This document shows positions 1-8,752 of a stretch of 64,000 nt of DNA, piece by piece; position 1 is the stretch's first letter; each line of letters starts with the position of its first letter. The DNA lies in contig JACPCS010000110.1 in assembly GCA_016184455.1 (NCBI GenBank), positions 1 through 64,000 of the forward strand, given 5' to 3'. This stretch comes from Acidobacteriota bacterium. Lineage in GTDB: Bacteria > Acidobacteriota > Vicinamibacteria > Vicinamibacterales > UBA2999. The position numbers and the translations under genes are program-made. The notes under the pieces are model-generated. The model searched no databases. It had not been told where the DNA came from and was given only the letters and a program-made list of their open reading frames with translations.

Positions 1-284
1 AACGTTATGCCAGATCCCAGAAAAAAGTACAAGTACAGAAGGTTGGATCGACTATTCAGCGGGCCGAACGGAGAGCCCAGAACCCGCTAAACGAAGACGA
101 CCACTCTAACTGTCTGTAATACAAGTACTGACACCAACAACTAAGTGGCGTAGGCGGGAATCCCGCCGCCTCCCGCACGAGTGTACGCCACAGATCGTGC
201 GATTTGGACGATTCTTGTGTGGTTCGTGGAGGTCGCCGAAGTTGGGGCTGGATGTCGATTCCCTCATATTGCCCTCAGAATTGC

Positions 285-758
285 GGCGGCGCGTGCATTC
301 GGAGCGCAAAGTACTGGCGCGCGGGCTGCGGCAGCATTGCTCGCGCCGCCGGGCTCGAATCGTATAAGGGACGAATCGCCGAATACACGCGGCGGCCTCG
401 TCTTCACGCGCTGATTCGGCAACTCCGACGCGCATCTGAAGAACTGGTTGCTGATCTATCCAGATGGAGGTCCGCACCGTTCGCGCCCGCGTACGACCTG
501 GTCGAGAGCGTTCCGTACACTCCGGATGATCGACTGGCGCTGTCGCTCGGCGAGACCAAGAATTCGTGGACGTGGACCTGGAACGTTTCAGGCGCTTTGC
601 GGACAAAGCGGGACTGCCGGTGCGATTGGTGATGCAGACCGTGCACGACACGGCAACACGGGTTCGCGATCTCTGGCCGAGCCATGACGCCGCACGCGCA
701 TTTGCCGGCGCGCATTCGCAAGGCGATTGATGCACACATGCGTACCGTGCCTCTTTGA
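285..758 (+). pseudogene. Decayed hipA C-terminal remnant
   Basis: DNA from ~300 to the TGA at 756-758 aligns by eye with the intact hipA at 10713-11169 (e.g. gacgcgcatctgaa.aactgg, gcgtacgacctggtcg, cggatcgactggcgctgtcgctcggcgagac) but is frame-disrupted. Confidence 0.75.
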
Positions 759-917
759 ACGGCTGTCTATATGAGAAGACGGTGCACATCGATGAGCGCA
801 TCTTGCGGCGAGGCTAAGTTGGCATCCGAGGTGAAGACGGACACGGAGACAGTTCGTCTGGCCCGCGAAGCACTGATCCGCCGGCGTGCGTACAAACGTC
901 AAGGCAACACATGGGAA

Positions 918-1298
918 CGCTCGTGAAGCTGGGACCCAATATCGGGCGGTTACGCCCACAGCACGCGGCACGCGACGACGTTGAAGAACGTCGACGAACG
1001 GATCGAGGGCATAGAAAGGGAGTCCACTCAGCACGAACGGGACGACGACCTCGTCGGGGGCGTAGCGCAAGAACAGGATCCCCGCGCCCGCCACCAGGAG
1101 CCACATGGCGACGTGCAGATGGTTGCGCCACCACGAATCGGAGATGTCGATCCTCGGCACGCGTTCGCACGCGCGCGTACCGGCTTGCTCCGGTGCAACG
1201 AATCGTCGCCGTTCGCGATAGTGACCAACCTCGCCGGGAGGCGGCGGTGGCTCTTCGATCGGCACCGGCCGCGGTTCGGTGGACGGCGTGTCTGGCAT
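918..1298 (-). pseudogene. Truncated AI-2E family transporter-like membrane protein (N-terminal part only)
   Basis: MPDTPSTEPRP...HLHVAMWLLVAGAGILFLRYAPDEVVVPFVLSGLPFYALDPFVDVLQRRRVPRAVG then loss of similarity. Confidence 0.45.
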
Positions 1299-2003
1299 AT
1301 CGTCTGAGTCGCCATCGGGGTAGACGGCAGCCGATCGTCGCGGTCGGGCGATCGCGGCACCGGTGGGTCGTGCGGCGGCACGCTGGTCAGGAAGGCGACA
1401 CGGGAGGCGATCACCTCCCGCGTCTGGGTCATCACTGGCCCTTCTGCTTTTGCTCTTCCCACGTGATCGCGCTCGCCTCGTCCAACCGTGCGATTACGTT
1501 CGAGAGCGGCTCGGTCCGTGTCCTCTGGAGGGAGCCTTCACCTCGTAGGAACAGTTCATCGGGTGACGACGCGCGAGCGTGTCAGGTGATCAGGTCTGCG
1601 CGCTCAGGGCGGCGGTGAAGTTCCCATCATCGGGACGAGAAGGCGCACGTTCAGAGCGTCACTCGAGGACTCATGCTCACGTCACGGTCATCCAATGTCT
1701 TGGTGCCTGACGCGGCGTGCCGCTTGTCGCATTGCGCTTCGCGATGATGTCCGTACGGACGGCCGAAGCAAAACTGACACTGCAGGCACAAACCGCGGAA
1801 GTCCCTCCGCCATTGGGGGACAACGGCCCACCCCTGAACCGACCACGTCGCCGAATCAGCGGCTGGCGCGTGCAACGAGCACGCGACGATACCCGTCTTG
1901 GACCTGTACAGCCCGTCAGGGGCTGCACCTGATGCGCGGTCGTGGTCGATATTGATGTCAGACGTTTCCACAACACCTTCAAACGTCTCGCCGACCATGG
2001 GCT

Positions 2004-2255
2004 TTATGCGGAGCGCCGTAACGCAACCCGCGTCGGTGATACCTTCACCGGCTCGCTCGGGTTAGGAAGGGCGACGTAAGCGCCTTCATTAGTACGGTTC
2101 AGGAACCGTTGCTGTACGAGCGCGTCGAGTGCGGCCTCGCACACGGTGCGCTCCATCTGCCAGAGCCGTGCAGCCTGCTGTGGCGTCAGTCGAAGACCCG
2201 GCATTTCGTTGTATTCGCCCCGGATGCGATCCAGTACTTCCGCTTGTATAACCAT
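2004..2255 (-). CDS. Small winged-helix-like conserved hypothetical protein
   Basis: MVIQAEVLDRIRGEYNEMPGLRLTPQQAARLWQMERTVCEAALDALVQQRFLNRTNEGAYVALPN; HTH-like pattern; shared inverted repeat upstream. Confidence 0.6.
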   Translation of the reverse strand: MVIQAEVLDRIRGEYNEMPGLRLTPQQAARLWQMERTVCEAALDALVQQRFLNRTNEGAYVALPNPSEPVKVSPTRVALRRSA

Positions 2256-2347
2256 CCCGCGCTCCTTCTGGATCTGACCCAAGGCAGTGCAAGGGACAGG
2301 ACTTGCAGTGCACACGGCAGCGTATGGCGCATACGGGGTGGGTGCAA

Positions 2348-2383
2348 TTGGGAAAACAGATACGTCGTACGGGTTTTCCCCAA
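2348..2383. promoter_or_regulatory. Inverted repeat site 1: TTGGGAAAAC-N15-GTTTTCCCCAA
   Basis: GGGAAAAC 2350-2357 and GTTTTCCC 2373-2380; half-site start-to-start distance 23 bp. Confidence 0.7.
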
Positions 2384-2777
2384 CGTCAACTTGGCTGACG
2401 GTCAGTCGTCGGTTGCTCCATGACATTTCGGAATCAGTACGGCAGGTTGGCACGAGTGCAGCCTCCGTTGACACATGCCGCGCCCAGTCGTGGCCCAACG
2501 CGGCAAGCCACTGAATCGCACGGGCACGGCATCGGCAAAGCGTGGCGAGCTGAGTCGCATTGCAGCTCCTAATCGAACTCGGCACGGGTCGAGATTCCTC
2601 TGTGCGCGAAGCACCGGCGAAATGACGTCGGTCCATTGCACGATCGCGGCCACGCCAGGCGCTCCGCCTCGCAGTCGCTGTCGGCTGGTCTCCAAAGGAT
2701 GCTCTTCCTCTAGCCGCGAGTGCCGGCGGCACGCCATCGCCAGGCGGATTCAGCCGACGTTGGGCATGTCCCCTCGT

Positions 2778-3380
2778 TCATTCCACACTGGCAGCGGTCC
2801 CGTCTGCCGACACGAGATGTGTGTGTTGGGCACAGACGTCGCGAACATCTGTGTCCTTGTAGAACGCTCCGACCGCATAGCCGCAGAGCAGGGAAAAGCG
2901 GTGGACGTGCGCGAGCTGGTTCCAGAGCATTTCGAGATGGATCGCCAGCTCGCACTTTCCCTCCTGCCAAAGCAGGTCGACCATCTGCCCATAGATCCTT
3001 ATGATGCGCCCCTCGCGGCCGCGGCATACCTTCTGGATGACGTCAGAGAGACCCTCGTTGAACGTCCGAGCATCGATCCTGCCGTCGGTCATGAACGAGG
3101 ACAATGTGTCCGCGGCATCGAGCAGCACAAGGTCGCCAGATTGTGTGAGCGGCACGACGTCCACACCCCGACCGACCAGTTCTCGAACAATCGCGGCGCG
3201 TTGACTGGGGGCAGCGACGACCACTCCAGGTGCGCCGCCCGTCAGTCCGTCAGCGAGGAATTCGGCGACGATCTTAGCGAGAGCTCTCTCGTTTTCGTAG
3301 AACCGAACGGCATGATACGGACGAGACGGTGCCGGGCGAATGGGCTGCTGCATCTGTTTCCCCGCGAACGCAAGCGACAT
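2778..3380 (-). CDS. MEDS-domain (DcmR-like sensory) protein, copy 1
   Basis: PYHAVRFYENERALAKIVAEFLADGLTGGAPGVVVAAPSQRAAIVREL...IRIYGQMVDLLWQEGKCELAIHLEMLWNQL...FSLLCGYAV. Confidence 0.8.
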   Translation of the reverse strand: MSLAFAGKQMQQPIRPAPSRPYHAVRFYENERALAKIVAEFLADGLTGGAPGVVVAAPSQRAAIVRELVGRGVDVVPLTQSGDLVLLDAADTLSSFMTDGRIDARTFNEGLSDVIQKVCRGREGRIIRIYGQMVDLLWQEGKCELAIHLEMLWNQLAHVHRFSLLCGYAVGAFYKDTDVRDVCAQHTHLVSADGTAASVE

Positions 3381-3430
3381 GGCTTGCCTTTGCTAGGTTT
3401 CAGCGTAGAGCTCAAGCTCGCTCGCCGCAA

Positions 3431-3463
3431 TTGGGAAAACCGACATAGCCTACGGGTCTTCCC
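3431..3463. promoter_or_regulatory. Inverted repeat site 2: TTGGGAAAAC-N15-GTCTTCCC
   Basis: GGGAAAAC 3433-3440 and GTCTTCCC 3456-3463; half-site distance 23 bp. Confidence 0.7.
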
Positions 3464-3523
3464 TAAGTGGCCGTCATCGGACCGCCGCCGACGGGCCACC
3501 GGTGACCGGCAAGGCCCGTCAGA

Positions 3524-4180
3524 TCAGGTGTCGTACAGCCACCCCTGAAGGACGGCGTATCGAATCACATCCACCCGACCGGTCAAGCCGAGTTTTCGCA
3601 TCGCGTTCGCCTTGTGCACCTCCACGGTCTTGACACTGATCCTCAGCTGCGCTGCAACCTCCTTGTTGCTGTATCCGACAGCGATGAGTCGCAGGACGTC
3701 CGATTCTCGCTTGCTGATTGGCGTCGACGCCGGACGGGATGTTGTCCGATCTCGATCGAGTAATCCGTCGGCCACTGCGGGGGTCATCGCAGGGTCCAGG
3801 TATATGCCTCCAGCGGCCACCGCGCGAATAGCGCGCAAGAACTCGGCCGGGGCGCTTTGCTTCAAGACATACCCTGAGGCACCCGCTTGAACCAGTTCTC
3901 TGAGATACGTGTCGTCCTCGTGCCGCGTCAGGGCGACAATGGCCGGATGAGGCTGCGCATCTCTCAACAGTCGGGTCGCCACCAAACCGTTCATGCCTGG
4001 CATCGAGATGTCCATGATGACCACATCCGGCCTGAGGGCGTTCGCTCGCTCGAGCACTCCGTGCCCGTCTGAGGCCTCTCCGATCACGGTCATGTCGGAC
4101 TGACTATCGATCAAGAGCTTTAGTCCTTGGCGGACGGTCGCGTGGTCGTCCGCGACGAGAACGCGGAGTTGAGTCGCCAT
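3524..4180 (-). CDS. NarL/FixJ-family response regulator (REC + LuxR-type HTH)
   Basis: MATQLRVLVADDHATVRQGLKLLIDSQSDMTVIGEA...VVIMDISMPGMNGL...ISKRESDVLRLIAVGYSNKEVAAQLRISVKTVEVHKANAMRKLGL. Confidence 0.93.
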   Translation of the reverse strand: MATQLRVLVADDHATVRQGLKLLIDSQSDMTVIGEASDGHGVLERANALRPDVVIMDISMPGMNGLVATRLLRDAQPHPAIVALTRHEDDTYLRELVQAGASGYVLKQSAPAEFLRAIRAVAAGGIYLDPAMTPAVADGLLDRDRTTSRPASTPISKRESDVLRLIAVGYSNKEVAAQLRISVKTVEVHKANAMRKLGLTGRVDVIRYAVLQGWLYDT

Positions 4181-4181
4181 G

Positions 4182-5747
4182 TCACGCACTCTTTCTGCCA
4201 GCGGCGACGACTGGAGCACGGACAAGCACGGTCGTGCCTCGGCCCCGCGTCGACTCGATCTGAAACTCGGCGCCGACAAGCAAAGCGCGTTCTCGCATAC
4301 CGACGAGCCCAAGACCGTCACCGGCGGTGCCTGACGGATTGAATCCGACGCCGTGGTCCTCAATGATGAGCGAGACGTTTTCCGAGCCCAGCTCGAGCAC
4401 CACATCGACTGCGGATGCCCGCGCATGCTTGGCGACATTGGTGAGCGCTTCCTGCGCCAGGCGATAGAGCGTGGTCTCCAGGTCGGGTGGCAGCCGACCG
4501 TCCGTCGAGTTGCTTGCGTGGAGTCGAACGGGGATACGGAAGCGATCCGACCACCGGCGCACGTAGCTGGCCAACGCCGCCCCCAGTCCGACCTCTTCCA
4601 GCACTGTGGGCCTCATCTCCCATACTCGAAACGCCACGTCTTCGTCGAGGTGAACCGCGAGCTGCTGTAGCGTCTCGACCTGGGTCCGCAACTCCGATCC
4701 TTCGATCGACTGCGTCCTGAGCGTTTCCAGCGTGAGCCGAAGTGCCGTCAAGTGCTGTCCGAGCTGATCGTGCAACTCACGCGCTATTCGGCGCCGTTCG
4801 TCCTCCTCCGCCAGGACGAGCCGTTTCAATAAATGCAGCCGCTCCTCTTCGAGACGGTTGCGCTCGGCGATTTCGCCGCGCAGAGCGTCGTTGGCCTTCA
4901 ACAGTTCCGCCGTGCGCTCCTGCACGCGCTTTTCGAGCACTTCAGTCAGCTGCTTCAGAGCCTCTTTCGCGTGTTTCTCTTCAGTGACATCTCGTGCGAC
5001 CTTCGATACCCCGATGATGTTCCCCCGGGAATCTCTCAGCGGCGAAACGGTGAGCGAAATGGACAGGCGGCGGCCATCTTTCGCGACGCGTACGGTCTCG
5101 AAATGATCGACCCTCTCGCCTCGACGAAGACGCGCGAGCACATCGTCTTCTTCCGCTACACGATCCTCAGGAATGATGAGGGAGATGCGCTGACCAATCG
5201 CCTCGGATGCCGCGTAGCCGAACATGCGCTCCGCGCCACGATTCCACGAGGTGATGATGCCGTCCAGGGTCTTGCTCACGATTGCGTCATCGGACGATTC
5301 GACGATCGCCGCGAGCCGTGCCCGCACTTCCTCGTTTCGTAGACGATCGGTGATATCGCGTGCCACCTTCGAGGCACCGACGATGCGTCCATCGCCATCT
5401 CTGACGGGCGAGATGGTCAACGATACCGGAACCAGCCGACCATCTCTGGCTCGTCGTACGGTCTCGAAATGGTCGATGCGCTCGCCGCGGCGCAGGGTCG
5501 CCAGCACAGCTTCCTCTTCCGCGCGACGGTCCTCAGGGATGATCAGGAAAATGTGCTGCCCGACAGCCTCCGCCGCCGAGAACCCGAAGAGCATCTCAGC
5601 GCCTCGATTCCACGAGGTGATGGTGCCATCCAGGGTCTTACTGACGATGGCGTCATCCGACGATTCGACAATCGCGGCCAGCAGCCCGCGGAGCTCATCG
5701 CTGCTGGTTTTCGCCGACGTGAGGGGCCGTCGTCGTTGCAGTGTCAT
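4182..5747 (-). CDS. Sensor histidine kinase with two PAS/PAC domains, HisKA_3 and HATPase
   Basis: Two copies of AAIVESSDDAIVSKTLDG.ITSWNRGAE...; EEDERRRIARELHDQLGQHLTALRL; DHGVGFNPSGTAGDGLGLVGMRERA. Confidence 0.93.
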   Translation of the reverse strand: MTLQRRRPLTSAKTSSDELRGLLAAIVESSDDAIVSKTLDGTITSWNRGAEMLFGFSAAEAVGQHIFLIIPEDRRAEEEAVLATLRRGERIDHFETVRRARDGRLVPVSLTISPVRDGDGRIVGASKVARDITDRLRNEEVRARLAAIVESSDDAIVSKTLDGIITSWNRGAERMFGYAASEAIGQRISLIIPEDRVAEEDDVLARLRRGERVDHFETVRVAKDGRRLSISLTVSPLRDSRGNIIGVSKVARDVTEEKHAKEALKQLTEVLEKRVQERTAELLKANDALRGEIAERNRLEEERLHLLKRLVLAEEDERRRIARELHDQLGQHLTALRLTLETLRTQSIEGSELRTQVETLQQLAVHLDEDVAFRVWEMRPTVLEEVGLGAALASYVRRWSDRFRIPVRLHASNSTDGRLPPDLETTLYRLAQEALTNVAKHARASAVDVVLELGSENVSLIIEDHGVGFNPSGTAGDGLGLVGMRERALLVGAEFQIESTRGRGTTVLVRAPVVAAGRKSA

Positions 5748-5871
5748 GCAAGAGGCCCATCATAACGCGGAGCCGCTTGCTGCAGGGAGATGGACGTTAC
5801 TCACGAGACGCAACGGAGGACAGGTCAGCGGTCGGCTCAGTGTAGCACCCTCGGTGAGCAATTCGGCCTGC

Positions 5872-6450
5872 TCAGGCGACAGCCGCAGCCACTGCTCCGT
5901 CCTTTCCGAGCACGTGCGTGTGTTGGGCGCAAACGTCGCCGAAGCATGCGTCCTTGTAGAAGGGCCCAATCGCGTACCCGCAGAGCAGAGAAAAACGCTG
6001 CGTGCGGGCGAGCTGATTCCACAGCACTTCGAGGCGGATCGCGAGCTCGCGTTTTCCCTCTCTCCAGAGAATGTCCACCATCTGACCATAAATCCTGACC
6101 GTGCAGTCACTGCGAGCGTCACATGCACGCTCGATGACGGCACAGAGATTATCGGTGAACGCTCGAGCGTCGAGTGTGCCCCTCTTGACGAACGAGGACA
6201 ACAGGTCGAAGGCATCGAGCAGTTCCAGGTCACCCTTCGCTTTCAGCGACGCGACATCCATACCTCGGGCGGCCAACTCTCGAACGATCGCGGCACGCTG
6301 CGTCAGCGTGGCGATCACGATGGCCGGCGCCCCCGACGCCAGTCCATCAGCCAGAAAGTCCGCGACGATCTTCGCTAGGGACTTGTCGTTTTCGTAGAAG
6401 CGGACGGCGTGATACGCATGACTAGAAGCGGAGTCAGGTTGGTGTCTCAT
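5872..6450 (-). CDS. MEDS-domain (DcmR-like sensory) protein, copy 2
   Basis: AYHAVRFYENDKSLAKIVADFLADGLASGAPAIVIATLTQRAAIVREL...VRIYGQMVDILWREGKRELAIRLEVLWNQL...FSLLCGYAI; paralogue of 2778..3380. Confidence 0.8.
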   Translation of the reverse strand: MRHQPDSASSHAYHAVRFYENDKSLAKIVADFLADGLASGAPAIVIATLTQRAAIVRELAARGMDVASLKAKGDLELLDAFDLLSSFVKRGTLDARAFTDNLCAVIERACDARSDCTVRIYGQMVDILWREGKRELAIRLEVLWNQLARTQRFSLLCGYAIGPFYKDACFGDVCAQHTHVLGKDGAVAAAVA

Positions 6451-6526
6451 CGTAGCTCCCCACACTCTTCACTCGCTATGGCGTCCGTGCGAATTCAGCG
6501 TACGGCCGGAAGTCGGCATGCGGCAA

Positions 6527-6559
6527 TTGGGAGAGCGCCACTTGAATAGGTGTTTTCCC
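6527..6559. promoter_or_regulatory. Inverted repeat site 3: TTGGGAGAGC-N15-GTTTTCCC
   Basis: GGGAGAGC 6529-6536 and GTTTTCCC 6552-6559; half-site distance 23 bp, same CAATTGGG left flank. Confidence 0.65.
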
Positions 6560-6747
6560 TACCTCTCTCACGCCGGTTGGGCTGCTCGTGGGGCAGTGGG
6601 CACCGACGCTGCTGATTCTCGGGCTGTACAAGAAGCTCGTGAAGCAGCTGGGCTCCGATTGAACCGAGCACTCGGTGTAGATCGTTTGACGGCCGAGTGA
6701 AGACGCGCGAACTTGGCGGCACGTCATCGCCGCGTCGAAGGCCGGTC

Positions 6748-6870
6748 ATGATCGTCGAGGAGACCGATCTCGATGCGCTCTTCAAACGGCTGCATCTGGC
6801 GAATGTGCGTCGCGTGTGGCGCCAGCTCGTCGAGCGTGCCGAGCGCGACCGTGGCGCTGTTCCAGGAGCT
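6748..6870 (+). pseudogene. IS21-type istB N-terminal remnant
   Basis: MIVEETDLDALFKRLHLANVRRVWRQLVERAERD resembles the N-terminus of IS21 helper ATPases, then truncated. Confidence 0.5.
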
Positions 6871-7165
6871 AGGACCGATGCTCGCGCGCGTGGAACACGC
6901 GGAGAATTACCACGCGCGTACCGTCGTACCTGTACTGGAACACGTAGGCGGCGCCAAGCACTTGAAGAACGAGCTGCCGGTACTCTTGGCGTCCGGCGAT
7001 CGGGTGACCGAGCTTCGGATGGTGCGCGAGCAACTCCGTTCTCGCGATGACGGCATCGGCGACGACCGGCGCCAGATGTGGAGAGTGTCCCTCGAGGAAT
7101 GCGGCGAAGCGATTGAGATCGGCGAGGGCGTCCTCAGACCAATCAACGGCTATCGGGCCGGCCAC
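6869..7165 (-). CDS. RelE/ParE-family toxin
   Basis: VDWSEDALADLNRFAAFLEGHSPHLAPVVADAVIARTELLAHHPKLGHPIAGRQEYRQLVLQVLGAAYVFQYRYDGTRVVILRVFHAREHR; GTG start at 7165 assumed (ORF runs to 7201). Confidence 0.85.
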   Translation of the reverse strand: MAGPIAVDWSEDALADLNRFAAFLEGHSPHLAPVVADAVIARTELLAHHPKLGHPIAGRQEYRQLVLQVLGAAYVFQYRYDGTRVVILRVFHAREHRS

Positions 7166-7422
7166 GGCCGGTACTCCGGTGTGCCCCAGGTGCGGAGCCA
7201 CCGCACCACGCGCTCCTGCGGCACCGTCCGGTGACCCGCCGCGATGTTCTGCCAGCGGCGATCGAGCTCAGCGATCTCCTCCGGCGCGATGGCGGTCGGT
7301 TCGGCCTCGCCCGTCGCAAGCTCCGCAACTAAGTCCGGAACGCTGATCCCGAGCTCGGCGGCACGCGCGCGCAGCATGTCGGCCGTGTGTTCATCGACTT
7401 CGATGTGGACTTTCGTGCTCAC
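7150..7422 (-). CDS. Antitoxin partner of the ParE-like toxin
   Basis: MSTKVHIEVDEHTADMLRARAAELGISVPDLVAELATGE...; overlaps the toxin ORF. Confidence 0.8.
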   Translation of the reverse strand: MSTKVHIEVDEHTADMLRARAAELGISVPDLVAELATGEAEPTAIAPEEIAELDRRWQNIAAGHRTVPQERVVRWLRTWGTPEYRPWPAR

Positions 7423-7815
7423 CCCATGAGAATAACGCGATTCGTGGCGGGCCCCGCTTCACGTAAACGCGGATCGACACGTCTCACCCCGCGCGCAGAC
7501 GTGCATCGGCAGGCGGGACCGGAACCGGCGGCCGCAGGCGAAGAATTTGGGGGCAATTTGAGGGTCCAGCGGCCTTTTCGAGTGGTTCTGGCGATTCGTG
7601 AGGCTTGAGTTTCCCAGTAATTTTGCAAATTCGGCCGAATCTCCACCCATGTGTCAAGTTCGTGATCCGCCGCCTCCACTAACGCGTGAGTCCTGGGCCC
7701 GCTAACTGACTTTCTGAACGAGATCTCGCCAACTTATCGTTGAGCACCGTGCCGCTTGAAATTCGCGCTCTTCTCGCGAACGCTTGAACGCACGTGAGTC
7801 GCCGATCACGGCCCC

Positions 7816-8466
7816 ATGGTCAGCCGTCGAGCAACGCCACAGAAATCAACACCGAATCGCCCTGAATTTGTTCATCAATTTCTGATCGTCCTCGGCGGGA
7901 CCGATCCGCTCGTCTGGCGTCGCATTCAGGTTCCTCTGACATATTCCTTTTGGGATCTTCACGTCGCGATCCAGGATGCGATGGGTTGGCTCGACTATCA
8001 TCTGCACGAATTTCGACTGCTGGACGGCAAGAACAAGATCCGGGCGATTGGCATTCCGACTGGCCAGGAGTCGCCGGACGAACGCGCGCCCATTCCGCTG
8101 GCGCGTGCGCGTCTCGGACCACTTCACCACCAGCTGTATCACACACTGCCGGCGTTGTATGTGTATGACTTCGGGGATGACTGGGAGCACGCGCTCATCT
8201 ACGAGGGCGAACAGCCCGTTGAGTCGTCGGGCGCGTATCCACGATGCGTTGCCGGAGCGCGCCGGTGCCCGCCCGAGGACTGTGGCGGCGTGCACGGCTA
8301 TGTGGATTTCCTTGCCGCGATCGCCGATCCAGCACACTCCGAGCACGAGGCATCGCTCACTTGGGTCGGCGGCTCGTACGATCCGGACGGCTTCGATCCG
8401 GCGAAGGTCGTGTTCGACGATCCACTCAAACGCTGGAAAACGGCCTTCGAGAGGCAACCTTCGTGA
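7816..8466 (+). CDS. Plasmid pRiA4b ORF-3 family protein
   Basis: FLIVLGGTDPLVWRRIQVPLTYSFWDLHVAIQDAMGWLDYHLHEFRL...YVYDFGDDWEHALIYEG...CVAGARRCPPEDCGGVHGYVDFLAAI. Confidence 0.9.
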   Translation: MVSRRATPQKSTPNRPEFVHQFLIVLGGTDPLVWRRIQVPLTYSFWDLHVAIQDAMGWLDYHLHEFRLLDGKNKIRAIGIPTGQESPDERAPIPLARARLGPLHHQLYHTLPALYVYDFGDDWEHALIYEGEQPVESSGAYPRCVAGARRCPPEDCGGVHGYVDFLAAIADPAHSEHEASLTWVGGSYDPDGFDPAKVVFDDPLKRWKTAFERQPS

Positions 8467-8600
8467 AAGCGCCACGGGCAAGAAGCCGATGGAGCGCCAT
8501 CAGGAAGCGTCTGGAACCGTTCGACCGCACAGGTCTATTGAACCTGATCGCGGATCTGTACAACGCCATCGCGGAGAATCGTCGATTCCTCGAGTTCCGT
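8463..8600 (+). pseudogene. Truncated gene translationally coupled to pRiA4b ORF-3 protein (DUF6155-like start)
   Basis: GTG at 8463 overlaps the TGA of the upstream gene; RSRWSAIRKRLEPFDRTGLLNLIADLYNAIAENRRFLEFRLL then no recognisable continuation. Confidence 0.45.
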
Positions 8601-8752
8601 CTGCTCGCCGACGCCGGCGTCATCCCGATCCTTTTGGCTGCCGGTGGATTGGCCGCTATCGACGCGCGCAAAGCGAAGGTGATCGAACGGTGGATCGGTC
8701 GCGCTGCGTCTTCACCCTTGGGAGTCGCGACCGGCCGGCGGCTTGATCGGCA

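Noticed and set aside
1651-1998. 115-aa minus-strand Cys-containing ORF as a gene
   Set aside because: No recognisable family, in a decayed region with several overlapping ORFs of equal plausibility.
6590-6671. Small ORF ending LLVGQWAPTLLILGLYKKLVKQLGSD
   Set aside because: Looks like the end of a small hydrophobic protein but no start codon is available in frame; left as a possible remnant only.
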